Shown: positions 16,319 to 25,220 of the stretch, piece by piece | Layout: each line of letters begins with the position of its first letter | Numbering within the stretch: the stretch's first letter is position 1 | NCBI RefSeq assembly: GCF_030409325.1 | Contig: NZ_JAUFPR010000001.1 | Span: 930,001 to 994,000, forward strand | DNA: 64,000 nt | Reading direction: 5' to 3' | DNA from: Mucilaginibacter aquaedulcis | GTDB lineage: Bacteria > Bacteroidota > Bacteroidia > Sphingobacteriales > Sphingobacteriaceae | Position numbers and translations under genes: made by a program | The notes under the pieces: model-generated | The model's input: only the letters and a program-made list of their open reading frames with translations | Databases searched by the model: none | Told to the model about the DNA's origin: nothing

Positions 16319-17062
16319 ATGAAAATATTAGTGTGTATAAGCCAGGTGCCTGACACCAGCACCAAAATTGTACTGAAAGACGACAACACCGCGATCAATA
16401 ACCAGGGTACAACTTATATTGTTAACCCATATGACGAATGGTATGCTCTGGTGTGTGCGCTTGAACTCAAAGAGAGCGGCACAGCCAGCGATATTCACCT
16501 TATAACCGTTGGTAAAGCAGATGTTGAACCAGTGATCCGCAAGGCGCTGGCCTTGGGCGGCGATGAGGCCATCCGTATAGATGCTGATAGTAATGACCCT
16601 TTCCAAACGGCCACCTATATTGCCGAATATGCTAAATCCGTAAGTTATGACCTCATTTTGTGCGGCAAGGAATCCATCGATTATAACAATGGCGCAGTAG
16701 GTGCTATGCTTGCCGGTCTGCTGGATATTGATTACATAGGTTTTGCAACTGATATTCAGATAAACGGCAGCAGCGTAATTGTAAAGCGAGAAATTGAAGG
16801 CGGCGAAGAAACAGATGCTTGTAGCCTCCCGGTAGTTATCGCCTGTCAAAAAGGTGTTGCCGAAGCCCGTATCCCTAATATGAGGGGTATCATGGCTGCG
16901 CGTACCCGCCCGCTTAAAGCGGTTACACCTGTAGCTGTTGATCCGGTAACTGAGATTTTGGCTTATGAATTACCCCCAGCAAAAGCAGGCATTAAACTGA
17001 TCGAGGCCGATAATATGGACGAATTGGTAGCCCTGCTGCATACCGAAGCCAAGGTATTATAA
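16319..17062 (+). CDS. etfB: Electron transfer flavoprotein, beta subunit
   Basis: 247 residues from the ATG at 16319, preceded by a purine-rich AGAGGGGG at 9 bp. An upstream in-frame ATG at 16283 would add 12 residues not found in the family, which begins MKILVCISQVPDT. The subunit binds AMP and holds the alpha subunit's FAD; the heterodimer carries electrons from acyl-CoA dehydrogenase to the ETF:quinone oxidoreductase (not in this window). The ETF-beta signature lies near VKREIEGGEETDACSLPVV and the following IPNMRGIMAARTRPL (about 160-200). It is followed by etfA after 31 bp. Confidence 0.95.
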   Translation: MKILVCISQVPDTSTKIVLKDDNTAINNQGTTYIVNPYDEWYALVCALELKESGTASDIHLITVGKADVEPVIRKALALGGDEAIRIDADSNDPFQTATYIAEYAKSVSYDLILCGKESIDYNNGAVGAMLAGLLDIDYIGFATDIQINGSSVIVKREIEGGEETDACSLPVVIACQKGVAEARIPNMRGIMAARTRPLKAVTPVAVDPVTEILAYELPPAKAGIKLIEADNMDELVALLHTEAKVL

Positions 17063-17093
17063 AAACCCTTTTTGTAAACTAAAACCTATAAAA

Positions 17094-18071
17094 ATGTCTG
17101 TAATAGTACTGGTAGAACATACCGAAGGAAGTATAAAAAAGAAAAGTCTGGAAGCTGTACAGTATGCTACCTCCATCGCTCAAAAAACGGGCACTACGGT
17201 AAGCGCTATTGTTTTGGGAACATTGCCCAATGATGAAATGGAAAACCTTGGCCAATACGGCGCTCATAAAGTGTTGAATGTACCCGATGCCCGTTTAAAT
17301 GAGTTACATCCCCGGGCATATACAACCGCGTTACTGACAGCGGCCCAACAGGAAGCCAGCAAGATTATCATTATGCTGCATGATATTAATGGTCGCGCAG
17401 TAGCCCCACGGGTAGCTGGAAAACTCAAAGCAGGTTTGGTAGCCGGTGCATTATCCTACCCTGACCTGGATAAGGGATTTGTAATTAAAAAGGCCGTTTT
17501 CTCGGGCAAGGCATTTGCGCATGTAAATATTACGAGCGATGTAAAAGTGATCACCCTGATACCAAATACATTTCAGCTGAATAAAGGTGAAGGCAAAGCA
17601 TCTATAGAAAAACTGGATGTAAATTTTAGCGATAATGACTTTGGCATCACGGTTAAGGAAGTAAATAAAATAAAAGGTGAGATACCATTGGCTGATGCTC
17701 AACTGGTAGTATCCGGCGGTCGCGGACTTAAAGGACCGGAAAATTGGGGTATCCTGGAAGATCTGGCAAAAGAACTCGGTGCGGCCACTGCCTGCTCGCG
17801 CCCGGTGGCCGATGCTCACTGGCGGCCGCACCATGAGCATGTTGGGCAAACTGGTGGTACCGTACGGCCCGATCTGTATATAGCAGTCGGAATATCAGGA
17901 GCCATTCAGCACTTGGCGGGTGTTAACGGTTCAAAAAATATTGTGGTGATTAATAAAGATCCTGAAGCCCCGTTTTTTAAGGCTGCCAATTACGGTGTTG
18001 TTGGCGATGCCCTGGAGGTTTTACCAAAGCTTACCGAGGCAGTAAAAAAATTCAGACAGAACCATAAATAA
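17094..18071 (+). CDS. etfA: Electron transfer flavoprotein, alpha subunit
   Basis: 325 residues. The N-terminal domain (about 1-190) packs against EtfB. The C-terminal FAD-binding domain (about 200-322) shows VVSGGRGLKGPENW, then SRPVADAHWRPHHEHVGQTG and the ETF-alpha signature LYIAVGISGAIQHLAGV (about 261-277), and VINKDPEAPFFKAANYGVVGD. With EtfB and the acyl-CoA dehydrogenase in the same operon, its role in beta-oxidation electron transfer is clear. It is followed 7 bp later by the thioesterase gene. Confidence 0.96.
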   Translation: MSVIVLVEHTEGSIKKKSLEAVQYATSIAQKTGTTVSAIVLGTLPNDEMENLGQYGAHKVLNVPDARLNELHPRAYTTALLTAAQQEASKIIIMLHDINGRAVAPRVAGKLKAGLVAGALSYPDLDKGFVIKKAVFSGKAFAHVNITSDVKVITLIPNTFQLNKGEGKASIEKLDVNFSDNDFGITVKEVNKIKGEIPLADAQLVVSGGRGLKGPENWGILEDLAKELGAATACSRPVADAHWRPHHEHVGQTGGTVRPDLYIAVGISGAIQHLAGVNGSKNIVVINKDPEAPFFKAANYGVVGDALEVLPKLTEAVKKFRQNHK

Positions 18072-18078
18072 TAAAACG

Positions 18079-18528
18079 ATGAATGTTTTTTATGAGGGAC
18101 AAGTATTATGGTCGCAGATAGATGCTAACAAGCACATGCGCCACTCGGCCTATGCTGATCTTGGCGCGCAGGCCCGTTTAAATATGCTCGAAAGTTTGGG
18201 ACTGAAACCTACCAGTCTTTTTGGATATAAAATTGGCCCGGTTCTTTTTAAAGAAGAATTGAACTATCTGCGCGAGATAGAACTTGGCGATCATGTACAA
18301 ATAACCTGTGAAGTGGCACGCTCGCGCCCCGATGGTTCACGGTGGACAATCAGGCACGAGGTGTATCGCAGCGATGGGGTAAAGGCCGCCATTATTATGG
18401 CGCATGGAGCCTGGATAGATATGGAAAAACGCAAACTTGCCATATTACCCACAGCATTGAGCCGCCTATTTATGCTGGCCCCCCGTAGTGAAGATTATAT
18501 GGAAGAACTAAAAACAATCCACAACTAA
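18079..18528 (+). CDS. Acyl-CoA thioesterase, 4HBT hotdog family
   Basis: 149 residues, a single hotdog domain. The segment WSQIDANKHMRHSAYADLGAQARLNML (about 11-37) contains the Asp-x-x-x-His-Met pattern typical of 4-hydroxybenzoyl-CoA thioesterase and YbgC-type enzymes, with Asp15 as probable catalytic residue. Placed between etfA (7 bp upstream) and the acyl-CoA-binding protein gene (7 bp downstream), it may release CoA from stalled or excess acyl-CoA intermediates. The actual substrate is not known. Confidence 0.85.
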   Translation: MNVFYEGQVLWSQIDANKHMRHSAYADLGAQARLNMLESLGLKPTSLFGYKIGPVLFKEELNYLREIELGDHVQITCEVARSRPDGSRWTIRHEVYRSDGVKAAIIMAHGAWIDMEKRKLAILPTALSRLFMLAPRSEDYMEELKTIHN

Positions 18529-18535
18529 ATTTAAA

Positions 18536-18793
18536 ATGACTGACCAGATAACAACCTTTGAAACCGCCGTTGCTCAAAGCAAGCAACTCCCTTCCCGCCC
18601 TGATAACGAAACCCTGCTGCGCCTGTACAGCTTGTTCAAGCAAGCTACAGAAGGCGATATCAACCCAGAAAACCAGCCCGCCATGTTTGATTTTGTAGCT
18701 AAGGCCAAATACGATGCATGGCTGAAGCTCAAAGGCATGCAAGCTACCGATGCCCGGCAGCAATATATTGATCTGGTACAAGGCCTGTCCTGA
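18536..18793 (+). CDS. Acyl-CoA-binding protein (ACBP)
   Basis: 85 residues, the size of a free-standing ACBP four-helix bundle. The family pattern is clear: FETAVAQSKQLPSRPDNETLLRLYSLFKQATEGD (about 6-39) matches the acyl-CoA site with its conserved LYSLFKQAT-G-D segment, and KAKYDAWLKLKGMQATDARQQYI (about 54-76) carries the conserved KYDAW-KGM-A. It buffers long-chain acyl-CoA in the cytoplasm. ACBP is universal in eukaryotes but patchy in bacteria, so its place in this operon is notable. Confidence 0.92.
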   Translation: MTDQITTFETAVAQSKQLPSRPDNETLLRLYSLFKQATEGDINPENQPAMFDFVAKAKYDAWLKLKGMQATDARQQYIDLVQGLS

Positions 18794-19122
18794 TCATGCT
18801 TTGCAAGTGAAACAAAATTATGTACATCAACGGTTGCTTCTCTTCAATGCTCCAACAAAAAATACTTATCTTTAATAAACCAACTTATAAATAATACAAA
18901 CTGAAAGTTTCCGAAATATTGACAAATGTTTCCGCCATTTTAACCTTTGTTCAGCTTCGGTAAAAAAGATATTTGTTAACTATAAACCAATACTAAATTA
19001 TTTTTCAACCTGTCGTGTAATTCTGTTTGCCCCTGCAAAGCGGTACAACTGTAGTTCATATACTGCTGGCTTGTATGTGCTAAAGGCTTATTTGAATTAT
19101 TTGGCAATAGCAAGCAAAAACC
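18794..19122. other. Non-coding gap between ACBP and the DUF2147 gene
   Basis: 329 bp, AT-rich, with no open frame of coding character and no clear hairpin. TATCTTTA near 18869 is a one-mismatch -7 box and could mark an internal promoter for the DUF2147-fadN part of the run. AACCAATAC near 18986 recalls a piece of the 43-bp operator, but nine bases is within chance. Confidence 0.4.
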
Positions 19123-19575
19123 ATGTTATCACCTAAAAAACATTTCGTTCGCTTATTATTAATAATACTTACCACATTATCTGTAAATATTACGGCAAGG
19201 GCACAAACAGATAAAATTGAAGGGGTATGGTATAATGATATTAAAAACGCCAAGATCCAGATCGCTAAAGGCGCTGATGGTAAGTTCAACGGAAAAATAA
19301 TATGGCTTAAGGAACCATTAAAAGATGGCAAACCCAAAACCGACGAGAAAAACAAAGACGAAAAACTGCGGAGCAGGCCCATTATAGGTATGGCGATCCT
19401 CTCGGGCTTTGTACCTGATGGCGAGAATAAATATACCGACGGCAAAATTTATGATCCTAAAAACGGCAAAACCTACTCCTGCAATATCACACAAAATGGC
19501 AAAACGTTATCCATTCGCGGGTATGTGGGCATATCGCTTTTAGGTCGTACCACCACCTGGGAACGGGCAGAATAA
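19123..19575 (+). CDS. DUF2147 domain protein, secreted
   Basis: 150 residues with a signal peptide (about 1-27, cut near ARAQ). The rest matches DUF2147: IEGVWYNDIKNAKIQIAK, GKFNGKIIWLKEP, and the end ILSGF-DGKIYDPKNGKTYSCNI-LSIRGYVGISLLGRTTTW. The family is a small beta-rich, lipocalin-like fold exported to the envelope, with no established reaction. Its position inside a fatty-acid operon, 39 bp before fadN, suggests a link to envelope lipids, but that is only context. Confidence 0.85.
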   Translation: MLSPKKHFVRLLLIILTTLSVNITARAQTDKIEGVWYNDIKNAKIQIAKGADGKFNGKIIWLKEPLKDGKPKTDEKNKDEKLRSRPIIGMAILSGFVPDGENKYTDGKIYDPKNGKTYSCNITQNGKTLSIRGYVGISLLGRTTTWERAE

Positions 19576-19614
19576 TATTAATGCATATAACTGATATAAA
19601 ATAAAGCACGATAT

Positions 19615-21996
19615 ATGGATGCTAAACGAATTATAAAAAAGGTAGCTGTACTTGGCTCGGGTGTAATGGGCAGCAGGATCGCGTGTCACTTTGCCAACAT
19701 CGGGGTGCAGGTATTATTACTTGATATTGTACCCAAAGATGCTCCAGCCGGCGATAAAAAAGCCCGTAATAAAATAGTCAACGATGCGCTTGATTTTGCT
19801 TTAAAATCAAACCCGTCCCCTATCTATCTTAAATCTTTCGCCCGGCGTATAGCTACCGGCAACTTTGAGGATGATATGCCTAAAATTACTGAATGCGACT
19901 GGGTGATTGAGGTGGTAGTTGAACGCCTGGAGATAAAACAACAGGTATTTGAAACAGTTGAAAAATATCGTAAACCGGGCACACTCATCACGTCAAACAC
20001 ATCTGGCATTCCCATTCATTTAATGGCAGGTGGTCGCAGTGATGATTTTAAAAAGCACTTTTGCGGCAGCCACTTCTTTAATCCACCACGTTATTTAAAA
20101 CTTTTAGAGATCATCCCCACTAATGATACCTTGCCGGAGGTAGTTGATTTCCTGATGAATTATGGCGAACAATTCTTAGGCAAAACTACCGTATTGGCTA
20201 AAGATACTCCTGCCTTTATCGGCAACCGCATCGGCGTTTTCAGCATTATGAGTGTGCTGCATTATGTTGAAAAAACCGGTATGACGGTAGAAGAAGTTGA
20301 TAAACTGACCGGACCGGTTATCGGTCACCCCAAATCGGCTACCTTCCGTACCAATGATGTGGTAGGACTGGATACCATGGTACACGTTGCCAACGGACTC
20401 AGCAAAAACGTTCCGGATGATGAAGCTAAGGAACTATTTGCCATTCCTGAATTTGTGAATGGTATGCTTAAAAATAATTGGCTGGGCAGCAAAACGGGCC
20501 AGGGTTTTTATAAGAAAGAAAAAGTTGATGGCGTAAACCAATTCTTCGCGCTCGACCTCAAAACGCTGGAATATAAGCCATCGCAAAAAGTAAAATTTCC
20601 ATCATTAGATATTACCAAAACGGTTGACAGCTTAAAGAAACGATTAAAGATCCTTTTTGCCGCCAAAGACAAAGCCGGCGATTTTTACCGCACCACGTTT
20701 TACCAGCTGTTTGCCTATGCCAGCAACTGTATCCCCGAAATTGCGGATGAGCTTTATAAAATAGATGCCGCGGTAAACGCGGGCTTCGGTTGGGAAATGG
20801 GCCCTTTTGAAAAATGGGATGCCCTTGGCGTTGCCGATACCGTAAAGGCGATGGAAGCCATGGGCAATAAACCTGCTCAATGGGTATACGATATGCTGGC
20901 CTCTGATGCCGATAGTTTTTACAAGATAACTAATGGCAAACGCCAGTATTATGATATCGTTTCCAAAACTCACAAGGTAATTCCGGGTACAGAAAATTTC
21001 ATTCTCTTAAGCAATATCCGTGAGGCAAATACCATCTGGAAAAACAGTGGTACTACCATTACCGATATTGGCGATGGCATCATTAACCTGGAGTTCCACA
21101 CCAAAATGAACACTATCGGTGGTGATGTGATTGAGGGTCTGAACAAAGCCATCAGCCTCGCCGAAAAGAGCTATAAAGGCCTGGTGATCTCCAACGAGGG
21201 AGCCAATTTCAGCGCTGGCGCCAACGTGGGCATGATATTCATGATGGCCGTTGAGCAGGAATTTGATGAACTCAACGTGGTGATCAAGGCTTTTCAAAAT
21301 GCCATGATGCGCATTCGTTATTCATCAATCCCGGTGGTGGCCGCACCCCATCAAATGGCATTGGGCGGTGGTTGCGAGCTATGCCTGCATGCCGACAAAG
21401 TAGTTGCCCATGCCGAGCTGTATATGGGCCTCGTGGAGTTTGGCGTCGGCCTCATCCCTGGCGGTGGTGGCACCAAGGAGTTTGCCCTCCGCCTGTCAGA
21501 TGAGCTGCAGGACGGTGATATTGAATTAAATAACTTCCGCGACCGGTTTTTAACCATCGGCCAGGCAAAGGTTTCCACCTCGGCTTATGAAGCGTTTGAA
21601 TATGGCTATCTCAAAAAAGGGAGAGATGTTGTGGTGGTATCACAAAACCGTTTACTTGCTGAGGCTAAACAACACTGCCTGCAATTGGCTAATGAAGGTT
21701 ATGTACAACCTGTTCAGCGTACAGATATCAGGGTGTTGGGCAAGCAGGCATTAGGCCTGGGTTATGTTGGGGCCAATACCATGTATAGTGGCAACTACAT
21801 CAGCGAGCACGATGTAAAGATCTCACAAAAATTGGCTTACGTACTTGCTGGCGGCGATTTGTCGCAACCGTCATTGGTGAGTGAAGATTATTTGCTGAGT
21901 TTGGAGCGCGAAGCCTTTGTTGCCCTTTGCACCGAACGTAAAACGCTTGAACGCATACAATCAATTATAACCGGTGGCAAGGTATTGAGGAATTAA
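19615..21996 (+). CDS. fadN: 3-hydroxyacyl-CoA dehydrogenase / enoyl-CoA hydratase, FadN type
   Basis: 793 residues catalysing hydration of 2-enoyl-CoA and NAD-linked oxidation of 3-hydroxyacyl-CoA. Domain order is dehydrogenase first: Rossmann motif AVLGSGVMGSRIACHFA (about 11-27), then GSHFFNPPRYLKLLEII (about 146-162) and the C-terminal dehydrogenase part to about 450. The crotonase domain follows, with catalytic Glu residues in LGGGCELCLHAD (about 583-594) and LVEFGVGLIPGGGGTKEF (about 604-621). This order is the reverse of E. coli FadB and matches Bacillus FadN (789 residues). A repeat hairpin separates it from fadA. Confidence 0.94.
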   Translation: MDAKRIIKKVAVLGSGVMGSRIACHFANIGVQVLLLDIVPKDAPAGDKKARNKIVNDALDFALKSNPSPIYLKSFARRIATGNFEDDMPKITECDWVIEVVVERLEIKQQVFETVEKYRKPGTLITSNTSGIPIHLMAGGRSDDFKKHFCGSHFFNPPRYLKLLEIIPTNDTLPEVVDFLMNYGEQFLGKTTVLAKDTPAFIGNRIGVFSIMSVLHYVEKTGMTVEEVDKLTGPVIGHPKSATFRTNDVVGLDTMVHVANGLSKNVPDDEAKELFAIPEFVNGMLKNNWLGSKTGQGFYKKEKVDGVNQFFALDLKTLEYKPSQKVKFPSLDITKTVDSLKKRLKILFAAKDKAGDFYRTTFYQLFAYASNCIPEIADELYKIDAAVNAGFGWEMGPFEKWDALGVADTVKAMEAMGNKPAQWVYDMLASDADSFYKITNGKRQYYDIVSKTHKVIPGTENFILLSNIREANTIWKNSGTTITDIGDGIINLEFHTKMNTIGGDVIEGLNKAISLAEKSYKGLVISNEGANFSAGANVGMIFMMAVEQEFDELNVVIKAFQNAMMRIRYSSIPVVAAPHQMALGGGCELCLHADKVVAHAELYMGLVEFGVGLIPGGGGTKEFALRLSDELQDGDIELNNFRDRFLTIGQAKVSTSAYEAFEYGYLKKGRDVVVVSQNRLLAEAKQHCLQLANEGYVQPVQRTDIRVLGKQALGLGYVGANTMYSGNYISEHDVKISQKLAYVLAGGDLSQPSLVSEDYLLSLEREAFVALCTERKTLERIQSIITGGKVLRN

Positions 21997-22000
21997 AAAG

Positions 22001-22090
22001 AGAATCAAGAAATAAGAACCAGGAAACAAGAAAATAAAAATGATTGGGAGCGCTTTCCCTCTTGATTCTTGACTCTCGGTTCTTGACTCT
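22001..22090. repeat. Heptamer array, AGARNCA family, two facing arms between fadN and fadA
   Basis: Five left units (AGAATCA, AGAAATA, AGAACCA, GGAAACA, AGAAAAT; 22001-22035) face five complementary units (TCCCTCT, TGATTCT, TGACTCT, CGGTTCT, TGACTCT; 22056-22090), all at exact 7-bp spacing. The arms can pair imperfectly over 35 bp. Same family as 33431-33530 and 63184-63239. Confidence 0.75.
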
Positions 22091-22110
22091 AATAACTAAA
22101 CATAAAAGAC

Positions 22111-23286
22111 ATGAACGCATATATAGTGGCTGGAAGCCGCAGCGCAGTGGGAAAAGCAACCCGGGGTGGTTTCAGGTTTACCCGGCCGGATACCCTTGCT
22201 GCTGATGTTATTAAACACTTGCTTACAACTGTACCCAATGTAGATAAGGAACAGATTGATGATGTAATAGTGGGCAATGCCACACCCGAGGCTGAGCAGG
22301 GTTTAAACGTAGCCCGACTTATTTCGCTCATGGCTTTAGATACTGATAAAGTACCCGGCATGACGGTGAACCGATATTGCGCATCTGGTTTGGAAACTAT
22401 AGCCATAGCGTCAGCCAAAATACACAGCGGTATTGCTGATTGTATTATTGCAGGTGGGGTAGAAAGCATGAGCCTGCTGCCTATGGGCGGCTGGCGTATA
22501 GTACCCAATGCTGATGTTGCCCTGGCCCACCCTGATTATTACTGGGGAATGGGTTTAACCGCAGAGGCAGTTGCCAAAGAATATAACATAGGCCGCGAAG
22601 AACAGGATCTGTTTGCCTATAACTCCCACCAAAAAGCTATTAATGCCATAAAAGAAGGCAAATTTAAAGATGAGATAGTTCCCGTTAGCATTACAGAAAC
22701 TTATGTTGACGAAAGCGGCAAAAAAAAGAACAGGGAATTTAAGGTTGATACCGACGAAGGCCCGCGTGCGGATACTTCGCTTGATGCTTTGGCCAAATTG
22801 AAACCGGTGTTTAATGCCAAAGGCGTGGTAACCGCAGGCAATTCATCTCAAACAAGTGATGGGGCAGCGTTTGTTATGGTAGTAAGCGAACGTTTTTTAA
22901 AGGCCAATAATCTTAAACCTATTGCCCGGTTGGTTAATTATGCCGTTGCCGGGGTGCCACCGCGTATCATGGGCATTGGCCCGCTGGTGGCTATCCCTAA
23001 GGTATTGAAACAAGCGGGCATGCAGCAACAGGATATTGACCTGATAGAGCTGAACGAGGCCTTTGCATCACAGTCATTAGCGATAATTAAAGGCCTGGAT
23101 CTTGATCCGGAACGCATCAATGTAAACGGCGGTGCCATAGCGTTGGGGCATCCACTGGGTTGTACAGGTGCCAAACTTTCTGTACAGCTTTTTAATGAAC
23201 TGCAACGCCGCGATAAAAAATACGGTATGGTAACCATGTGCGTAGGCACCGGGCAGGGCGCGGCAGGCATTTTTGAATTATTATAA
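22111..23286 (+). CDS. fadA: Acetyl-CoA C-acyltransferase (3-ketoacyl-CoA thiolase)
   Basis: 391 residues, the standard thiolase length. It cleaves 3-ketoacyl-CoA with CoA to acetyl-CoA and a shortened acyl-CoA. The active-site Cys is in [15 protein letters not shown] (about 87-101), the His in [16 protein letters not shown] (about 340-355), and the second Cys in [17 protein letters not shown] at the C-terminus. With fadN it completes the core spiral. The acyl-CoA ligase gene starts 25 bp after its stop. Confidence 0.96.
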   Translation: MNAYIVAGSRSAVGKATRGGFRFTRPDTLAADVIKHLLTTVPNVDKEQIDDVIVGNATPEAEQGLNVARLISLMALDTDKVPGMTVNRYCASGLETIAIASAKIHSGIADCIIAGGVESMSLLPMGGWRIVPNADVALAHPDYYWGMGLTAEAVAKEYNIGREEQDLFAYNSHQKAINAIKEGKFKDEIVPVSITETYVDESGKKKNREFKVDTDEGPRADTSLDALAKLKPVFNAKGVVTAGNSSQTSDGAAFVMVVSERFLKANNLKPIARLVNYAVAGVPPRIMGIGPLVAIPKVLKQAGMQQQDIDLIELNEAFASQSLAIIKGLDLDPERINVNGGAIALGHPLGCTGAKLSVQLFNELQRRDKKYGMVTMCVGTGQGAAGIFELL

Positions 23287-23311
23287 CAATTTACTTTTAA
23301 ACTGTAACAAC

Positions 23312-25129
23312 ATGGAAAAAGTGACAAGATTGTTTGATTGCATGAACATTCAGGCCAAAGAGCTTAAGGCAAATTTATTAACTGCCAAGGTAAACGGCAG
23401 CTGGAAGGCCTACAGCACAGCTGAAGTTCATACTATGGTTTATCAGTTAGCTATGTCACTTTTAAACCTGGGTGTTTCGGCCGGTGACGGTACAACAGAG
23501 GGGCGGGATAAGATAGGGCTCATCAGCGCAGGCAGGCCCGAGTGGTTGATCACCGATCTGGCCGTTCAGCAAACCGGGGCCATATTAGTGCCCCTTTATC
23601 CAAATACCAATTGTAAGGAGTTGGAACAAATACTGAAAGAAGCCGAAATAAAATACCTGTTTATAAGCAATAAGGAGTTATGCGACAAAATTCATGAAAT
23701 CAGTGCCAATGTTCCATCGTTAAAAGCTATTTATACATTTGATAATGTTGAGGGCTGTACTAACTGGTCTGAATTATTTAAACCATTACCTCATGATTAT
23801 CAAACCACGTTAGCAACCATAAGCAACACTATAAAAGAAGATACCGTAGCAACCATCATTTATACTTCAGGTACAACCGGTAAGCCTAAAGGCGTAATGC
23901 TTACCCATAAAAACATTCTCAGCAACGTGCTGGCATCGGGCGAGGTGCTTAACAAGATCCCGCTTGAAGAAAAAAAGGCGTTAAGCTTTTTACCGCTCAA
24001 TCACATTTTTGAGAAAACGTGTACCTACATCTATCTTTTCTTTGGTTTCTCTATTTGTTATGCCGAAAGCATGGATACCATTGGCGCCAATATGAAAGAA
24101 ACCAAACCCGATATTTTTACAGCGGTACCGCGCCTGCTTGAAAAGGTATTTGAAAAGATCATGATAGAAGGCCAAAAATTACAGGGCTTTAAACGGAAGG
24201 TGTTCTTCTGGTCGATAAAGGTTGCGGAAGAGTTTGAGATCGGTAAAAGCAACCCCTGGTACAATATTAAACTGGCCATTGCCGATAAATTGGTTTACAG
24301 CAAATGGCGCAATGCTATTGGCGGCAATGTGAGGGCTATCGTTATAGGTAGTTCGGCCTGCCCTATTAAACTTGAAAAGATTTTTACCGCCGCTAAAATG
24401 GTGGTTCTGGAAGGTTATGGGCTTACAGAGACTTCGCCGGTGATAGCCGTTAATCGTTATGAAGAAAGCGGCAGAAAATTTGGCACCGTAGGTCAGCTAT
24501 TGAGCGGAGTAGAAGTGAAAATTGCTGATGATGGCGAAATATTAGTCAAAGGAGATAATATTATGGCGGGTTATTATAAAAACCCTGAAATGACCGCGGA
24601 AGTTATTACCGATGGAGGCTGGTTCCACACAGGCGATATTGGCGAGCTTGACGCAAATGGATTTCTTAAAATAACTGATCGTAAAAAAGAGATCTTCAAA
24701 ACATCTGGAGGAAAATATGTAGCTCCGCTACCTATCGAAAATAAAATGAAAGAGAATTATTTTATTGAACAGATGATGGTAGTTGGTGCCGAAAGAAAAT
24801 TCACCGCGGCGCTTATTGTACCTTCATACACGCATTTAAAACCCTGGTGCATCAAGAACGACATCCCGGTTAATTCGCACCGCGAGATGATAAACGACAG
24901 TAGGGTTGTTGAGCTTTACCAATCAATCATCAACGGTTTTAACCCCGAATTTAACCATGTGGAGCAGGTTAAAAAGGTTACGCTGCTGCCCGATGAATGG
25001 TCGATAGATAGCGGCGAGCTCACACCTACCGGTAAAATGAAACGTAAGGTGATCACAGAAAAATACAAAGGTCAGATTGACAAAATGTACGCCGGCGAAG
25101 AACATGAGAACCCTTCCCTTGTTCATTAA
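23312..25129 (+). CDS. Long-chain fatty acid-CoA ligase
   Basis: 605 residues from the ATG at 23312; an in-frame ATG 39 bp upstream overlaps the end of fadA and would add a non-family tail. It activates fatty acids to acyl-CoA through an acyl-adenylate. Motifs: the P-loop-like [18 protein letters not shown] (about 196-213), the linker [14 protein letters not shown] (about 367-380), [36 protein letters not shown] (about 443-478) with the Asp and Lys of the catalytic hinge. Similar to FadD15/bubblegum-like long-chain ligases in length. It probably acts vectorially on fatty acids entering through the FadL-type porin. Confidence 0.93.
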   Translation: MEKVTRLFDCMNIQAKELKANLLTAKVNGSWKAYSTAEVHTMVYQLAMSLLNLGVSAGDGTTEGRDKIGLISAGRPEWLITDLAVQQTGAILVPLYPNTNCKELEQILKEAEIKYLFISNKELCDKIHEISANVPSLKAIYTFDNVEGCTNWSELFKPLPHDYQTTLATISNTIKEDTVATIIYTSGTTGKPKGVMLTHKNILSNVLASGEVLNKIPLEEKKALSFLPLNHIFEKTCTYIYLFFGFSICYAESMDTIGANMKETKPDIFTAVPRLLEKVFEKIMIEGQKLQGFKRKVFFWSIKVAEEFEIGKSNPWYNIKLAIADKLVYSKWRNAIGGNVRAIVIGSSACPIKLEKIFTAAKMVVLEGYGLTETSPVIAVNRYEESGRKFGTVGQLLSGVEVKIADDGEILVKGDNIMAGYYKNPEMTAEVITDGGWFHTGDIGELDANGFLKITDRKKEIFKTSGGKYVAPLPIENKMKENYFIEQMMVVGAERKFTAALIVPSYTHLKPWCIKNDIPVNSHREMINDSRVVELYQSIINGFNPEFNHVEQVKKVTLLPDEWSIDSGELTPTGKMKRKVITEKYKGQIDKMYAGEEHENPSLVH

Positions 25130-25149
25130 TTATCAATAACCATGGGAGC

Positions 25150-25182
25150 AGACTTACGAAGTTTTTAAAACTTCGTAAGTCT
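25150..25182. repeat. Perfect 16-bp palindromic hairpin between the ligase and isomerase genes
   Basis: AGACTTACGAAGTTTT (25150-25165) and its exact complement (25167-25182) flank a single T. It lacks a following T tract, so it is more like a REP-type palindrome or attenuating hairpin than a standard terminator. Confidence 0.7.
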
Positions 25183-25220
25183 TAAAATACAATGAATCTT
25201 AACAACTTACCTCTAAAGCT

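Noticed and set aside
18980..18995. Third copy of the AraC operator before the DUF2147 gene
   Set aside because: Only nine bases (AACCAATAC) agree and the T-run and promoter box are missing.
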